This document shows, piece after piece, positions 42,876-53,737 of a DNA stretch of 64,000 nucleotides. The translations under genes were made by a program, and so were the position numbers. The notes beneath the pieces were generated by a model. That model was not told the origin of the DNA. It was given only the letters and a program-made list of their open reading frames with translations, and did no database searches. Every line of letters begins with the position of its first letter. The stretch's first letter is position 1. The stretch is from Bordetella petrii (GTDB taxonomy: Bacteria; Pseudomonadota; Gammaproteobacteria; Burkholderiales; Burkholderiaceae_B). The stretch is from positions 2,149,490-2,213,489 of the forward strand of contig NZ_JAFMZZ010000001.1 in assembly GCF_017356245.1 (NCBI RefSeq), in the 5' to 3' direction.

Positions 42876-43586
42876 ATGCGAGTCCATCAACTTCATACCG
42901 CCGCGCGGCTGGTTGTGCTGGGCGCGGTACTGTCCGGCCTGGCGGCCTGCGCCAGCGCCCAGTCCGAAGCCAGCCGCCCGCCGGTGCAGCAAGTGGAAAG
43001 CAAGCAGGCGGGCGACACGCCCGTCACGCCGCCCGCGCCCGCGCCCAAGGCCAATTCCACGGTTTCCGAGCTGCAATCGCTGATCCAGAGCCGCCAGGTT
43101 TCCGAACTGCGCACCACGTATAACGGCACCTACGGCGCCAGCCTGCTGTTCAAGCCCGACGACCTTACCTATTACGTCGCGCTGTTCCAGCAAAAGGATT
43201 TCTGGCGCGTGGTGCAAACACAGTCGGACAAGCAGGCCGAATCCACGTATCGCGCCTTCGCGCAGCAGTCGGCCGACCTGGCCGAAGTGGACATCAAGCG
43301 CATCAAGCTGCAGGCCGAATATGCGCGGTCCGAGCGGCTGCTGGCCGAACGCAGCAGCGAACTGGCCACACTGCAGGCCGACCAGTCGCTGCGCCGCCAG
43401 CAGGAACAGCAGGTGGCGGCCCGCCAGGAACAGGCGCGCCAGCAGGCGGCGGCGCTGTCGCAGCAACAGCAGCAGCTGCGCAAAGAGCTCAGCGCCATGC
43501 AGCGCCAGATCGACGCCCTGCAGGCCCAGCAAGACGAACTGCAGCGCGAAAAGACCGCGGCCGTGCGCAAGAAAAGCCGCAAATAA
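42876..43586 (+). CDS. DUF2968 family coiled-coil lipoprotein
   Basis: A 236-residue lipoprotein with lipobox LAAC (Cys25). After a Pro/Ala linker, residues about 60-115 form the conserved DUF2968 region (TVSELQSLIQSRQVSELRTTYNG, then a LLFKPDDLTYYVALFQQK segment). The rest (about 125-225) is a Gln/Glu/Arg-rich coiled coil ending in a basic tail. Function is unknown. ATG 42876 has GGGGAAGG upstream. It lies 83 bases after the sigma-54 activator and is followed by a strong terminator, so it closes this transcription block; its own AT-rich leader (42832-42850) could hold a promoter. Confidence 0.8.
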   Translation: MRVHQLHTAARLVVLGAVLSGLAACASAQSEASRPPVQQVESKQAGDTPVTPPAPAPKANSTVSELQSLIQSRQVSELRTTYNGTYGASLLFKPDDLTYYVALFQQKDFWRVVQTQSDKQAESTYRAFAQQSADLAEVDIKRIKLQAEYARSERLLAERSSELATLQADQSLRRQQEQQVAARQEQARQQAAALSQQQQQLRKELSAMQRQIDALQAQQDELQREKTAAVRKKSRK

Positions 43587-43610
43587 ATACGCGGCGGCAT
43601 GTGCCAAAAC

Positions 43611-43640
43611 CAACGGGCCCGTTCAGGGCCCGTTGTTTTT
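43611..43640 (+). terminator. Strong intrinsic terminator
   Basis: CAACGGGCCC (43611-43620) and GGGCCCGTTG (43626-43635) form a perfect 10-bp stem with loop GTTCA, followed by five T residues (43636-43640). It lies 25 bases after the DUF2968 stop and ends the plus-strand block that begins with the Tad genes. Confidence 0.92.
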
Positions 43641-43661
43641 GGAGGCCGGCGGCGCGCCGGA

Positions 43662-44126
43662 CTATTGCAGCCGGTCGTCGTCCAGGAAGTCGGGCAGCGC
43701 CATGACGTCGATGCCGTCTTCGCTCAGGGCCAGGCGTTCTTCGGCCGTGGCCGTGCCGCGGATGGGGCGTTCGTCGGCATCGCCCTCGTGGATGCGCCGC
43801 GCCTCTTCGGCGAAACGCGGGCCGACGTTCTCGGTTTTGCGGACCATGTCGCGTATTTGCCGCAGCACGGCGGCCTGCATGCGGGCCATGGCGGCCGGGC
43901 CCGCCTCGGCTGGCCGGGCGGCGCCCGAAGCCGGGGCCGGCGGCGCATGCAGGTGCGCCACGTTCAGGCGCGGCGCCGACAGGCGCTTGGTGATGTGGGC
44001 GGATGCGCACACCGGGCACGTGACCAGTCCGCGCGCCTGCTGCGCGTCGTAATCGTCGTGCGAGCCGAACCAGCCTTCGAAAAGGTGGCCCTGGCCGCAT
44101 TGCAGGTCGAAAACTTTGAGTGCCAT
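43662..44126 (-). CDS. DUF1178 family protein
   Basis: A 154-residue protein starting MALKVFDLQCGQGHLFEGWF, the hallmark of DUF1178. The next conserved piece is TCPVCASAHITKRLSAPRLN. CPVC together with the N-terminal Cys and His residues suggests a small zinc site. The middle is Ala/Pro-rich and the C-terminal part reads RIHEGDADERPIRGTATAEE, also typical. Function is unknown. ATG 44126 is chosen because upstream in-frame starts add an unconserved tail. It is preceded by efp and earP on the same strand, 140 bases upstream. Confidence 0.83.
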   Translation of the reverse strand: MALKVFDLQCGQGHLFEGWFGSHDDYDAQQARGLVTCPVCASAHITKRLSAPRLNVAHLHAPPAPASGAARPAEAGPAAMARMQAAVLRQIRDMVRKTENVGPRFAEEARRIHEGDADERPIRGTATAEERLALSEDGIDVMALPDFLDDDRLQ

Positions 44127-44266
44127 GATGGAAATATGGGGGCGCGTGGCGGCGAATACAAGCATTTTCGGCCATCGGCCGGCCCGGGTGTGGCGCCGCA
44201 GCAATAACGGCGCCTGCCGGCGCCGTTATTTGCAGGTGCGGGGCGGGCCGCCGGCCCGCCGGGCGA

Positions 44267-44824
44267 TCAGTTCACGCGGCTGCGGTATTCGTTGGTGCGC
44301 GTGTCGATTTCGATCTTGTCGCCAATGGCGCAGAACAGCGGCACGTTCAGCTCGAAGCCGGTGTTGATCTTGGCGGGCTTGAGTACCTTGCCCGAGGTGT
44401 CGCCGCGCACGGCGGGCTCGGTGTAGGTGATTTCGCGCACCAGGATGGTGGGCAGTTCGACCGAAATGGCGCGGCCGTCGTAGAACACCACTTCGACGGG
44501 CATGGCTTCTTCAAGGTAGTTCAGCGCGTCGCCCATGCTTTCGGCTTCGATCTCGTACTGGTTGTACTCTTCGTCCATGAAGACATACATGGGGTCGCCA
44601 AAGTACGAGTAGGTGCATTCTTTGCGGTCGAGCACGACGACGTCGAATTTTTCGTCGGCCTTGTAGACCGATTCGCTGCCCGAACCGGTGAGCAGGTTCT
44701 TGAACTTGAGCTTGACGACGGCGGCGTTGCGGCCGGACTTGTTGTATTCAGCTTTCTGGACGACGAGGGGATCCTTGCCGACCATGATCACGTTGCCGAC
44801 TCGCAATTCCTGAGCGGTTTTCAT
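44267..44824 (-). CDS. efp: Translation elongation factor P (Arg32 type)
   Basis: A 185-residue EF-P, which rescues ribosomes stalled at polyproline. It starts [22 protein letters not shown]. The modification loop reads [12 protein letters not shown], with Arg at position 32 rather than the Lys34 used in E. coli. Arg32 EF-P is activated by rhamnosylation, and the required enzyme EarP is encoded immediately upstream. ATG 44824 follows GGAG at about twelve bases. The later [17 protein letters not shown] and C-terminal [18 protein letters not shown] are also typical. Confidence 0.96.
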   Translation of the reverse strand: MKTAQELRVGNVIMVGKDPLVVQKAEYNKSGRNAAVVKLKFKNLLTGSGSESVYKADEKFDVVVLDRKECTYSYFGDPMYVFMDEEYNQYEIEAESMGDALNYLEEAMPVEVVFYDGRAISVELPTILVREITYTEPAVRGDTSGKVLKPAKINTGFELNVPLFCAIGDKIEIDTRTNEYRSRVN

Positions 44825-44975
44825 CGATGTAAAACTCCGGGTGATATAGCGCGCTCGCCGTGCTTGCGCGCAGGTGCCGGCATGATGGCGGCCCACGTGC
44901 CCCGGGAGGCTGTCAGTTCGAGACCTGGCTCGGCGCGACATGCGCGGGGCAAAGGAACTCGGAAAACTCTCTATT

Positions 44976-46085
44976 CTAGCGTTTCCTGGCCAGTTCTGCG
45001 CAAAAATCAGCCAAAGCGTCCCCTAAATCGGGGCGTGCCGCCTGGCTGGCGTCCCAGGCGCGGGCCGCGGCCTGCCAGTCGGACCACGGCTGGGCGGCCA
45101 GGGCGGCCGGCAGGGCCGCGGCCACGGCCTGGGCGGCGCCGTCCGGGGCGTTCCAGGCGCGGATCAGCGCCTGGGCCTGGGGCGGGCAGGGGTAGCGGCC
45201 CAGCCAGGCCTCGAGCTTGTCCAGGTGCGCGTCGTCGGCCTGGGGGTAAATCTGCCAGACCAGCGGGCGGGCCGCCCATGCCGCCCGCACGAAAGAATCT
45301 TCGCCGCGCACGAAGTTCAGGTCGGCGCACCACAACAGGCGGTCGAAATCGGGCTGCGGCATGAAGGGCACCCGGGCGATCCGCAAGGCGCCGCCGCCGG
45401 CATCTTCCAGGCCGGGCGCGGTGCCTTCGGGCGCCAGCAGCAGGGTGGGCCGGGTGTCGCGGGCCAGGGCCCGCGCCAGCGCGGCCAGCGGCGCGTGCGG
45501 ATAGCAGAACAGATTGGCCAGGCGGGCGCCGGCCCGCCAGTGCGCCAGGGCGGCATCGTCCAGGCCCAGGCCGCGCAGGAAGGCTTCCTGGCGCGGGCGT
45601 TCGGCCTGGAAGGCGTCGCGCTCGGCGCTCAGGCCCGGTTCACGCAGCAGGCCGCCGGTGGCGGCCGTGAAGCCGGGAAAGAAAAAGTGCTTGACCAGCC
45701 CGTCGGCGCGCCGCGACGGCAGGCCGTGGCAGCTTTCCACCCAGGGCTCGGCGCTGAGGTATTCAAGATTGATCCATACCGGCGGCCGGGCGCGCATGGC
45801 CTGCACGAAGGCGGCCGGCGGGTCGCAGGCAAAGGCCTCGATGGCCACGTCGCCCGGTTCCAGCGGCGGCGGCGATGAGGTCCAGTGCACGATGTCGATG
45901 CCGGTATGCCGCTGCAGCCCGGCATCGGCCGCGATGCCGGGCTGGATGCGGGCGAAGGCGCGCAGATCGTCGACCCACAGGCGCACCTGCCAGCCGCGCC
46001 CCTGGGCCAGGCGCCGCGCCAGGCGCCAGCACACGCCGATATCGCCGTAATTGTCGATGACGCGGCAGAAAATATCGGCCCGCAT
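44976..46085 (-). CDS. earP: EF-P arginine rhamnosyltransferase EarP
   Basis: A 369-residue glycosyltransferase of the GT-B fold (the former DUF2331). The N-terminus [25 protein letters not shown] is diagnostic and holds the catalytic Asp of the family (DNYGD). The C-terminal nucleotide-sugar site contains [19 protein letters not shown] and [19 protein letters not shown]. It transfers rhamnose from dTDP-L-rhamnose to Arg32 of EF-P. ATG 46085 follows GGGGAGG; a longer form would read into the dispersed repeat. The 151-base gap to efp leaves room for a separate efp promoter. Confidence 0.95.
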   Translation of the reverse strand: MRADIFCRVIDNYGDIGVCWRLARRLAQGRGWQVRLWVDDLRAFARIQPGIAADAGLQRHTGIDIVHWTSSPPPLEPGDVAIEAFACDPPAAFVQAMRARPPVWINLEYLSAEPWVESCHGLPSRRADGLVKHFFFPGFTAATGGLLREPGLSAERDAFQAERPRQEAFLRGLGLDDAALAHWRAGARLANLFCYPHAPLAALARALARDTRPTLLLAPEGTAPGLEDAGGGALRIARVPFMPQPDFDRLLWCADLNFVRGEDSFVRAAWAARPLVWQIYPQADDAHLDKLEAWLGRYPCPPQAQALIRAWNAPDGAAQAVAAALPAALAAQPWSDWQAAARAWDASQAARPDLGDALADFCAELARKR

Positions 46086-46120
46086 TACGCCTCCCCAGCA
46101 TGAAACGGGAACAAGGCATG

Positions 46121-46213
46121 CCAGGTGTCTGGCTCCGCAGGCGCCAGACACCGAAGTGTGCCGCGATTGTCTCGACAGCACGGTGTCAGGCACCTGCGGA
46201 GCCTGACACCTGG
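46121..46213. repeat. Full copy A of the 92-93 bp dispersed palindromic element
   Basis: The ends CCAGGTGTC and GACACCTGG mirror each other, and each arm of about 30 bases is itself a hairpin (GGTGTCTGGC / GCCAGACACC on the left, GGTGTCAGGC / GCCTGACACC on the right). The core between arms contains GTGC...GCAC around the shared TGTCTC. It lies between earP and the DUF2863 gene. Confidence 0.85.
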
Positions 46214-46247
46214 CAAAACCCGGGCGTTGCGGCGCAGAGGTTTCACT

Positions 46248-47450
46248 TCAGTGGAACTGGGCCGGCGCGGTGTCGGCGTCTTCGGGCAGCTCGGCGTGCA
46301 CCAGCTCGCCCAGCGGGTTCGGAAACTGCGGCGCTCCGCAATCTTCGCAGTACTCGGGCGGCAGCACGCCGGGGATGCGGCGCACGTCGTGCACGCCGTA
46401 TTCCTTGAGCAGCGCGGCGATCTCGTCGACCGTGTCGGGCAAGTCTTCGTCGGCCGGCTGGTCTTCTTCGCGGCCGTACAGCGGCCATACGCAGCCGTAG
46501 TAGACGTCGTTGCTGTTGCGGGCGGTAAAGCCGATGCGGTATTCGTCGATGCGCACGTCGCCGCAGCCGGCCACCACCGCGCGCAGTTCGGAGGGTTCGA
46601 GGTTGACGGCGCCTTCCAGCCAGTTGACGGCGGCGCGCAGCGACAGCGGCCGCACGCGGCGGTCGGCTTCGCGGTTGCTGACGTAATAGGCGTCGGGCAG
46701 CAGGCATTCGATGCCGCAGCCGGGCAGCAGCGCCGCCAGGGTGGGCTGGGCCTGTTCCACCCAGTTCGCCAGGCAGCTGTCGCGGCTGTGGGCGGCGTCG
46801 CCGGGCTGTTCTTGCCAGCGGAATACCGGCGCGCCCGCGGGCACGGCCACGGCCGCCACCACGTAGCGGGTGTCGGCCAGCATGTTGGCGGTTTCGGCGT
46901 CGTCGTTCAGGGCCGGCTTGGCGGTCTCGGCGCCCAGCGCCTGGCTGCCCAGACGCTGCAGCCACTGCCAGGTTTCGGAGAACGTGCGCGGCATCTGGTC
47001 GATGCTGACCAGCCAGGGCATCAGGGCCGCGCGCGCGCCGTCGGCCAGCACGTGGCCGTGCAGTTGCGCCAGCAGGGCCTGCTGCGCCGGCGCCGCGATG
47101 GGGCCGGTGGGAATCGTGTAGCGGGTCCAGGCCACCACGGGCGCCACCACCAGCAGCACGTCGTAGCGCTGTCCGTTCTTGTCGACGTGCATGGATTCGG
47201 ACAGGGTTTCGGCCTGTTCGATCAGCACTTCGTAGGCGCCCGGATCGCGTTGGGCGAGGTGGTCCAGGGCCGATTCGAGCGGGGCGTCCTGGCCGGCGCG
47301 CAACAGCTTGGGAATGGCCTCGGCGAGCAGGCTTTCCCAGTACAGGTCTTCGACCCGGCTGCCGGAGCGGTTCAGCGACTGCGCAAGCGCCGCCAGCCGC
47401 GATGCATCGCGGCCTAGGCGGGAAGAAGAGGGGCTACGGGCTCGGGCCAT
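46248..47450 (-). CDS. DUF2863 family protein
   Basis: A 400-residue soluble protein. The N-terminal LAALAQSLNRSGSRVEDLYWESLL and the middle segment YDVLLVVAPVVAWTRYTIPTG match the DUF2863 family of beta-proteobacteria, which has no known function. The C-terminus carries PEYCEDCGAPQFPNPLGELVHAE, a CxxC pair that may bind a metal. No signal peptide or membrane span is seen. ATG 47450 lacks a strong ribosome site. Both flanks carry a copy of the dispersed palindromic element, so this gene looks insulated from its neighbours. Confidence 0.78.
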   Translation of the reverse strand: MARARSPSSSRLGRDASRLAALAQSLNRSGSRVEDLYWESLLAEAIPKLLRAGQDAPLESALDHLAQRDPGAYEVLIEQAETLSESMHVDKNGQRYDVLLVVAPVVAWTRYTIPTGPIAAPAQQALLAQLHGHVLADGARAALMPWLVSIDQMPRTFSETWQWLQRLGSQALGAETAKPALNDDAETANMLADTRYVVAAVAVPAGAPVFRWQEQPGDAAHSRDSCLANWVEQAQPTLAALLPGCGIECLLPDAYYVSNREADRRVRPLSLRAAVNWLEGAVNLEPSELRAVVAGCGDVRIDEYRIGFTARNSNDVYYGCVWPLYGREEDQPADEDLPDTVDEIAALLKEYGVHDVRRIPGVLPPEYCEDCGAPQFPNPLGELVHAELPEDADTAPAQFH

Positions 47451-47526
47451 GCTGGGTCAGGATCCATTTCAGAATGCGAACTGGATAGTGTAACCCTGCG
47501 GACCTGTGCAGGCTCGGGCCTTGGGT

Positions 47527-47618
47527 CAGGGGTCAGGCTCCGCAGGTGCCTGACCCCGAAGCGGGCAGCCAGTGTCTCAATCGAACGGTGTCAGGCACCT
47601 TGCGGAGCCTGACACCTG
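47527..47618. repeat. Full copy B of the 92-93 bp dispersed palindromic element
   Basis: The left arm reads GGGTCAGGC / GCCTGACCC, a pair of compensating changes compared with the other copies, and the right arm is GGTGTCAGGC / GCCTGACACC. The core keeps TGTCTC. It lies between the acnA stop codon and the DUF2863 start. The left arm's paired changes show that the stem is maintained. Confidence 0.83.
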
Positions 47619-47644
47619 ATGGCTGAAACACCTGGCTTCGGCCG

Positions 47645-50344
<2,700 letters not shown>

Positions 50345-50450
50345 GATGGGACTCCGTGGGTTTGGGACCGCGTAAAGCTGCCATTTTCTGGCGTTTTGGC
50401 GCGCTTGTCATTGTATGTGAGACAAGGTTACCCGGCCTTGAATGTCTTTG

Positions 50451-50471
50451 GTCTTATATCTTATATAAGAC
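50451..50471. promoter_or_regulatory. Perfect inverted repeat upstream of acnA
   Basis: GTCTTATAT (50451-50459) and ATATAAGAC (50463-50471) are exact complements around CTT. The site is AT-rich in a GC-rich genome and falls in the acnA promoter region. Its form suits a GntR-type dimer. The regulator is not identified; the LysR gene on the other side is transcribed the same way and is less likely to bind here. Confidence 0.55.
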
Positions 50472-50542
50472 TTGATTTTACTGCGGGAGTTCCCGTGCCG
50501 TTTCCAGGGGCATTGGGGGGGGCGGCCTGCCGGCGCGCCCGG

Positions 50543-51469
50543 TCAGGCCGGCGCGGGGCCGGCCGCCAGGCGCTCGCGCAGGAAGTCCGCGAATACCCGC
50601 AATTTGGGCGCCATCTGCGTCCGGTGCGGGTAGTACAGGTAGAAGCCGGGAAAATTCGCGGCCCAGGATGTCAGCACGGGCGCCAGCGCGCCGCTGGCCA
50701 GGTGCCGGGCGATCGGATCTTCGAGCACGTGGATCAGCCCCAGGCCGTCCAGCGCCGCCTGCACCATCAGCGCGAAATCATTGGTCACGATGCGGTGCGG
50801 CACGTCGACTTCGAGCAGCTGGCCGTCGGGCTGGCGGTATTCCCAGCGGTACAGGGTGCCGCGTGTTTCGAAGCGGGTGCCGATGCAGGTGTGCGCCGCC
50901 AGGTCGGCCGGCTGCCGCGGCGCGGCGCCGCACTGCCTGAAATAGGCCGGCGAACCGGCGGTCACCATGCGCTGGTTGCGGCTGATGCGCACTGCCACCA
51001 TGTCGCGCGCCAGGTTTTCGCCCAGCCGGATGCCGGCGTCGAAGCCACCGGCCACCAGGTCGGTCAGGCCGTCGTCCAGAATCAGTTCGAGCACGATGCC
51101 GGGGTAGCGCGCGGTGAATTCGGCCAGATGCGGCGTGACCAGCAGGGCGCAGGCCACCCGCGAGGTGTTGATGCGCAGCGTGCCGGCCGGACGGCCGCGG
51201 GTGTCGTCCATGTCTTCGAGCGCGTCGCCGATGGCGCCCAGGGCGGGCCGCACGCGCTGCAGAAAGCGCTGCCCTTCTTCGGTCAGGGCCACCCGGCGGG
51301 TGGTGCGGTTCAGCAGGCGCACGCCCAGCCGGGCTTCCAGGCCGCGCACCGTTTGCGACAGCGCCGAGGCCGATACGCCCAGGTCGGCCGCCGCGCGGGT
51401 GAAGCTGCCGTAGCGGGCCACGCGGGTGAAGGCGTGCACGGCGGGCAGCAATTGGGCAGGGTAGTCCAT
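50543..51469 (-). CDS. LysR-family transcriptional regulator
   Basis: A 308-residue regulator with an N-terminal winged helix (FTRVARYGSFTRAAADLGVSASALSQTVRGLE, about 10-45, then LGVRLLNRTTRRVALTEEG) and a C-terminal effector domain (about 90-295). The effector domain contains GIRLGENLARDM, typical of LysR proteins related to CrgA/AaeR. ATG 51469 (MDYPAQLL) gives the usual short lead before the HTH; ATG 51496 would add nine residues. It is divergent from the aldo/keto reductase gene with 128 bases between them, so it probably controls that gene and itself. Confidence 0.86.
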   Translation of the reverse strand: MDYPAQLLPAVHAFTRVARYGSFTRAAADLGVSASALSQTVRGLEARLGVRLLNRTTRRVALTEEGQRFLQRVRPALGAIGDALEDMDDTRGRPAGTLRINTSRVACALLVTPHLAEFTARYPGIVLELILDDGLTDLVAGGFDAGIRLGENLARDMVAVRISRNQRMVTAGSPAYFRQCGAAPRQPADLAAHTCIGTRFETRGTLYRWEYRQPDGQLLEVDVPHRIVTNDFALMVQAALDGLGLIHVLEDPIARHLASGALAPVLTSWAANFPGFYLYYPHRTQMAPKLRVFADFLRERLAAGPAPA

Positions 51470-51597
51470 GCGGCAGATTATGAAGCCAGGCTTCATTAAT
51501 TATCAACCGATAGGCCATTTTTCTTATCAGTGGTGTTGCCTAGAGTACCCACATGGCCGCCGCATCCCGCGCCGCCGCTTTCCAGGAAGGCACCACC

Positions 51598-52716
51598 ATG
51601 ACCATGAAGCAATATCTCACGCTGGGCCGTTCGGGCCTGCGCGTCAGCCCGCTGTCGCTGGGCACCATGACTTTCGGCAACGAATGGGGCTGGGGCGCCG
51701 ACCAGGACGCCGCGCGGGCGCTGTTCAACCTGTACCGCGAGGCGGGCGGCAACTTCATCGACACCGCCGACATGTACACCGAAGGCACCAGCGAGCGCTG
51801 GCTGGGGCAGTTCGTACAGGAAACGGGCAGCCGCGACGAACTGGTGATCGCCACCAAGTATTCATATAACGCGCAGCCGGGCAACCCCAACGCGGGCGGC
51901 AACCAGCGCAAGAATTTCCAGCGCGCGCTGGAAGGTTCGCTCAAGCGCCTGCGCACCGACTACATCGACCTTTACTACCTGCACACCTGGGACCGCCTGA
52001 CGCCGGTGGACGAAGTGATGCGCGCCATGGACGATGCTGTGCGGGCGGGCAAGATCCGCTACGTGGGCCTGTCGGACGTGCCGGCCTGGTATGCCTCGCG
52101 CGCGCAGGCGCTGGCGCAGTGGCGCGGCTTCGAGCCGGTGGCCGCGCTGCAGCTGGAATACTCGCTGGTCGAGCGCAATGCCGAGCGCGAGTTCGCCGAC
52201 CTGGCGGTCGAGCAGGGTATGGGCATCGTGCCCTGGAGCCCGCTGGCCATGGGGCTGCTGTCGGGCAAATACCGGCCCAGCCAGGACGGCCAGTTCGGGC
52301 AGGGGCGCCTGCAGGCGGTGTCGCAGAATCCGGGGCCCGGCTTCGACCGCTTCACCCCGCGCAATTTCGCCATTGTGGCGGAACTGGAAAGCGTGGCGCG
52401 CGATGTCGGCAAGCCCATGGCGCAGGTGGCGCTGAACTGGCTGGCCGGCAAGCAGGGCGTGTCCAGCATCATTGTGGGCGCCACCCGGCCGGCGCAATTG
52501 CGGGAATCGCTGGCGTCGCTGGAATTCACGCTGCCGCCCGATGCCGTGCGGCGGCTCGACGCCGCCAGCGCCATGCCGGCGCCATTTCCGTATTACATGT
52601 TCGCCGACGTGCAGCAGCAGCGCATCCACGGCGGTGTGCAGGTGGCGTCGCGGCCCGGCGGCTATGCGCCCGCCACGGTGATCGGCGCCGCCGCGCCGCA
52701 GCCGCAGCAAGCCTAG
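51598..52716 (+). CDS. Aldo/keto reductase
   Basis: A 372-residue NADP-dependent oxidoreductase of the AKR superfamily. The catalytic set is visible: Asp and Tyr in DTADMYTEG, Lys in VIATKYSY and His in YYLHTWD. NADP-binding GATRPAQL lies near the C-terminus. LGTMTFGNEWGWGAD places it among the AKR11/AKR12-like sugar or general aldehyde reductases. ATG 51598 follows CAGGAAGG; an earlier frame from 51553 is less supported. The C-terminal 40 residues are Ala/Gln-rich and probably disordered. Divergent from a LysR gene; stop overlaps the nat gene stop by four bases on the opposite strand. Confidence 0.86.
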   Translation: MTMKQYLTLGRSGLRVSPLSLGTMTFGNEWGWGADQDAARALFNLYREAGGNFIDTADMYTEGTSERWLGQFVQETGSRDELVIATKYSYNAQPGNPNAGGNQRKNFQRALEGSLKRLRTDYIDLYYLHTWDRLTPVDEVMRAMDDAVRAGKIRYVGLSDVPAWYASRAQALAQWRGFEPVAALQLEYSLVERNAEREFADLAVEQGMGIVPWSPLAMGLLSGKYRPSQDGQFGQGRLQAVSQNPGPGFDRFTPRNFAIVAELESVARDVGKPMAQVALNWLAGKQGVSSIIVGATRPAQLRESLASLEFTLPPDAVRRLDAASAMPAPFPYYMFADVQQQRIHGGVQVASRPGGYAPATVIGAAAPQPQQA

Positions 52717-53528
52717 GGCAGGGCGTCCAGCCGGCGGTTCAGCGCGGGCGTGTCAGGCAGCGCCAGGCCGAAGGCATCGTGCAGCACGGCGCGAATCTCG
52801 GCCGTGCCGACCAGCTGGCGCCGGGTGGCGGAGCCATCCAGCCCGTACTCGGTGTAGTCGCGGTTGATCAGGGCCAGGCGGCCCCGCGGCGTGGGCCGGG
52901 CCGCGACCAGCCGCGTCACGAAATGCGAATCGGGGTGCGTGGACAAGTAGTAGTTGCTGACTTCATAGTCCACCCGGTAGGCGGGCTGCAGGTCGAAGCG
53001 GTACAGCGAACGCCACTCGCCCTGCATGCTGCTTTGCAGGCGCCAGGTGTCGGCGTCCCGCAGCAGCCGGAAGAGGCCGTGGGGCGTGTTCTGCGCCACG
53101 CCGGCCTGCAGGCGCAGCACGCCGGTGGGCGTGCTGCCGCCGAAGCCCACGTCGACGATGCAGGGCTCATCGTCCAGCCGCACCGCCAGCAGCATGTGCG
53201 AGCGCGGCGTGATGGCGTCGTCGGGCCGGTTCCACAGCACGCGCGCCGACAGGTCGTCGACCGGCAAGCCCAGGCTGCGCAGCACGGCGCCGAACAGCAG
53301 GTTGTGTTCGTAGCAATAGCCGCCGCGCTGGCCGCGCACCAGCTTGCGCTGCACGTCGGCCAGTTCCAGGCTGACGGGCAGCCCCGCGAACGGGTTCAGG
53401 TTCTCGAACGGAATGGCCTGTGTGTGGTGCAGCACCAGGGCCTGCAGCGCGTCGCGCGCGGGGGCGGCGGGCGCGCCGGGCAGGCCGATGCGGGCGAAGT
53501 AGGCGGGCAGGTCGAGGAAGTCGGACAT
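52713..53528 (-). CDS. Arylamine N-acetyltransferase
   Basis: A 271-residue NAT. The cysteine-protease-like triad is complete: Cys72 in RGGYCYEHN, His111 in PRSHMLL and Asp126 in VDVGFGG. IPFENLNPF near the N-terminus is also diagnostic. The enzyme transfers acetyl from acetyl-CoA to arylamines or hydrazines in the cytoplasm. ATG 53528 (MSDFLDLP) is chosen; an ATG four codons upstream is less likely. It converges with the aldo/keto reductase gene with overlapping stop codons, and a full palindromic repeat lies just upstream. Confidence 0.93.
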   Translation of the reverse strand: MSDFLDLPAYFARIGLPGAPAAPARDALQALVLHHTQAIPFENLNPFAGLPVSLELADVQRKLVRGQRGGYCYEHNLLFGAVLRSLGLPVDDLSARVLWNRPDDAITPRSHMLLAVRLDDEPCIVDVGFGGSTPTGVLRLQAGVAQNTPHGLFRLLRDADTWRLQSSMQGEWRSLYRFDLQPAYRVDYEVSNYYLSTHPDSHFVTRLVAARPTPRGRLALINRDYTEYGLDGSATRRQLVGTAEIRAVLHDAFGLALPDTPALNRRLDALP

Positions 53529-53595
53529 GTGCGGGGGCAAGGTGGCCGAAGTGGCGTTCAGTGTATTCGCGCTGCCGGGGCGATTTCGAACTATT

Positions 53596-53688
53596 CCAGG
53601 TGTCAGGCTCCGCAGGTGCCTGACACCGCGGTGTGCAACGACTGTCTCAACGTTGCGGTGTCAGGCGCCTGCGGAGCCTGACACCTGG
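53596..53688. repeat. Full copy C of the 92-93 bp dispersed palindromic element
   Basis: Ends CCAGGTGTC and GACACCTGG; arms GGTGTCAGGC / GCCTGACACC and GGTGTCAGGC / GCCTGACACC; core with GCAACG and CGTTGC pairing around ACTGTCTCAA. It lies between the nat gene and the fused ABC exporter gene. It is the most symmetric of the three full copies. Confidence 0.87.
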
Positions 53689-53737
53689 CGGGGGGCTTCC
53701 GGCAGAACTGCATCCAGCCGGACTGACGCGGCGGCCT

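Noticed and set aside
46086..46193. A longer N-terminus for EarP
   Set aside because: The extra residues are translated from the dispersed palindromic repeat; the true start at 46085 has a strong ribosome site and the conserved N-terminus.
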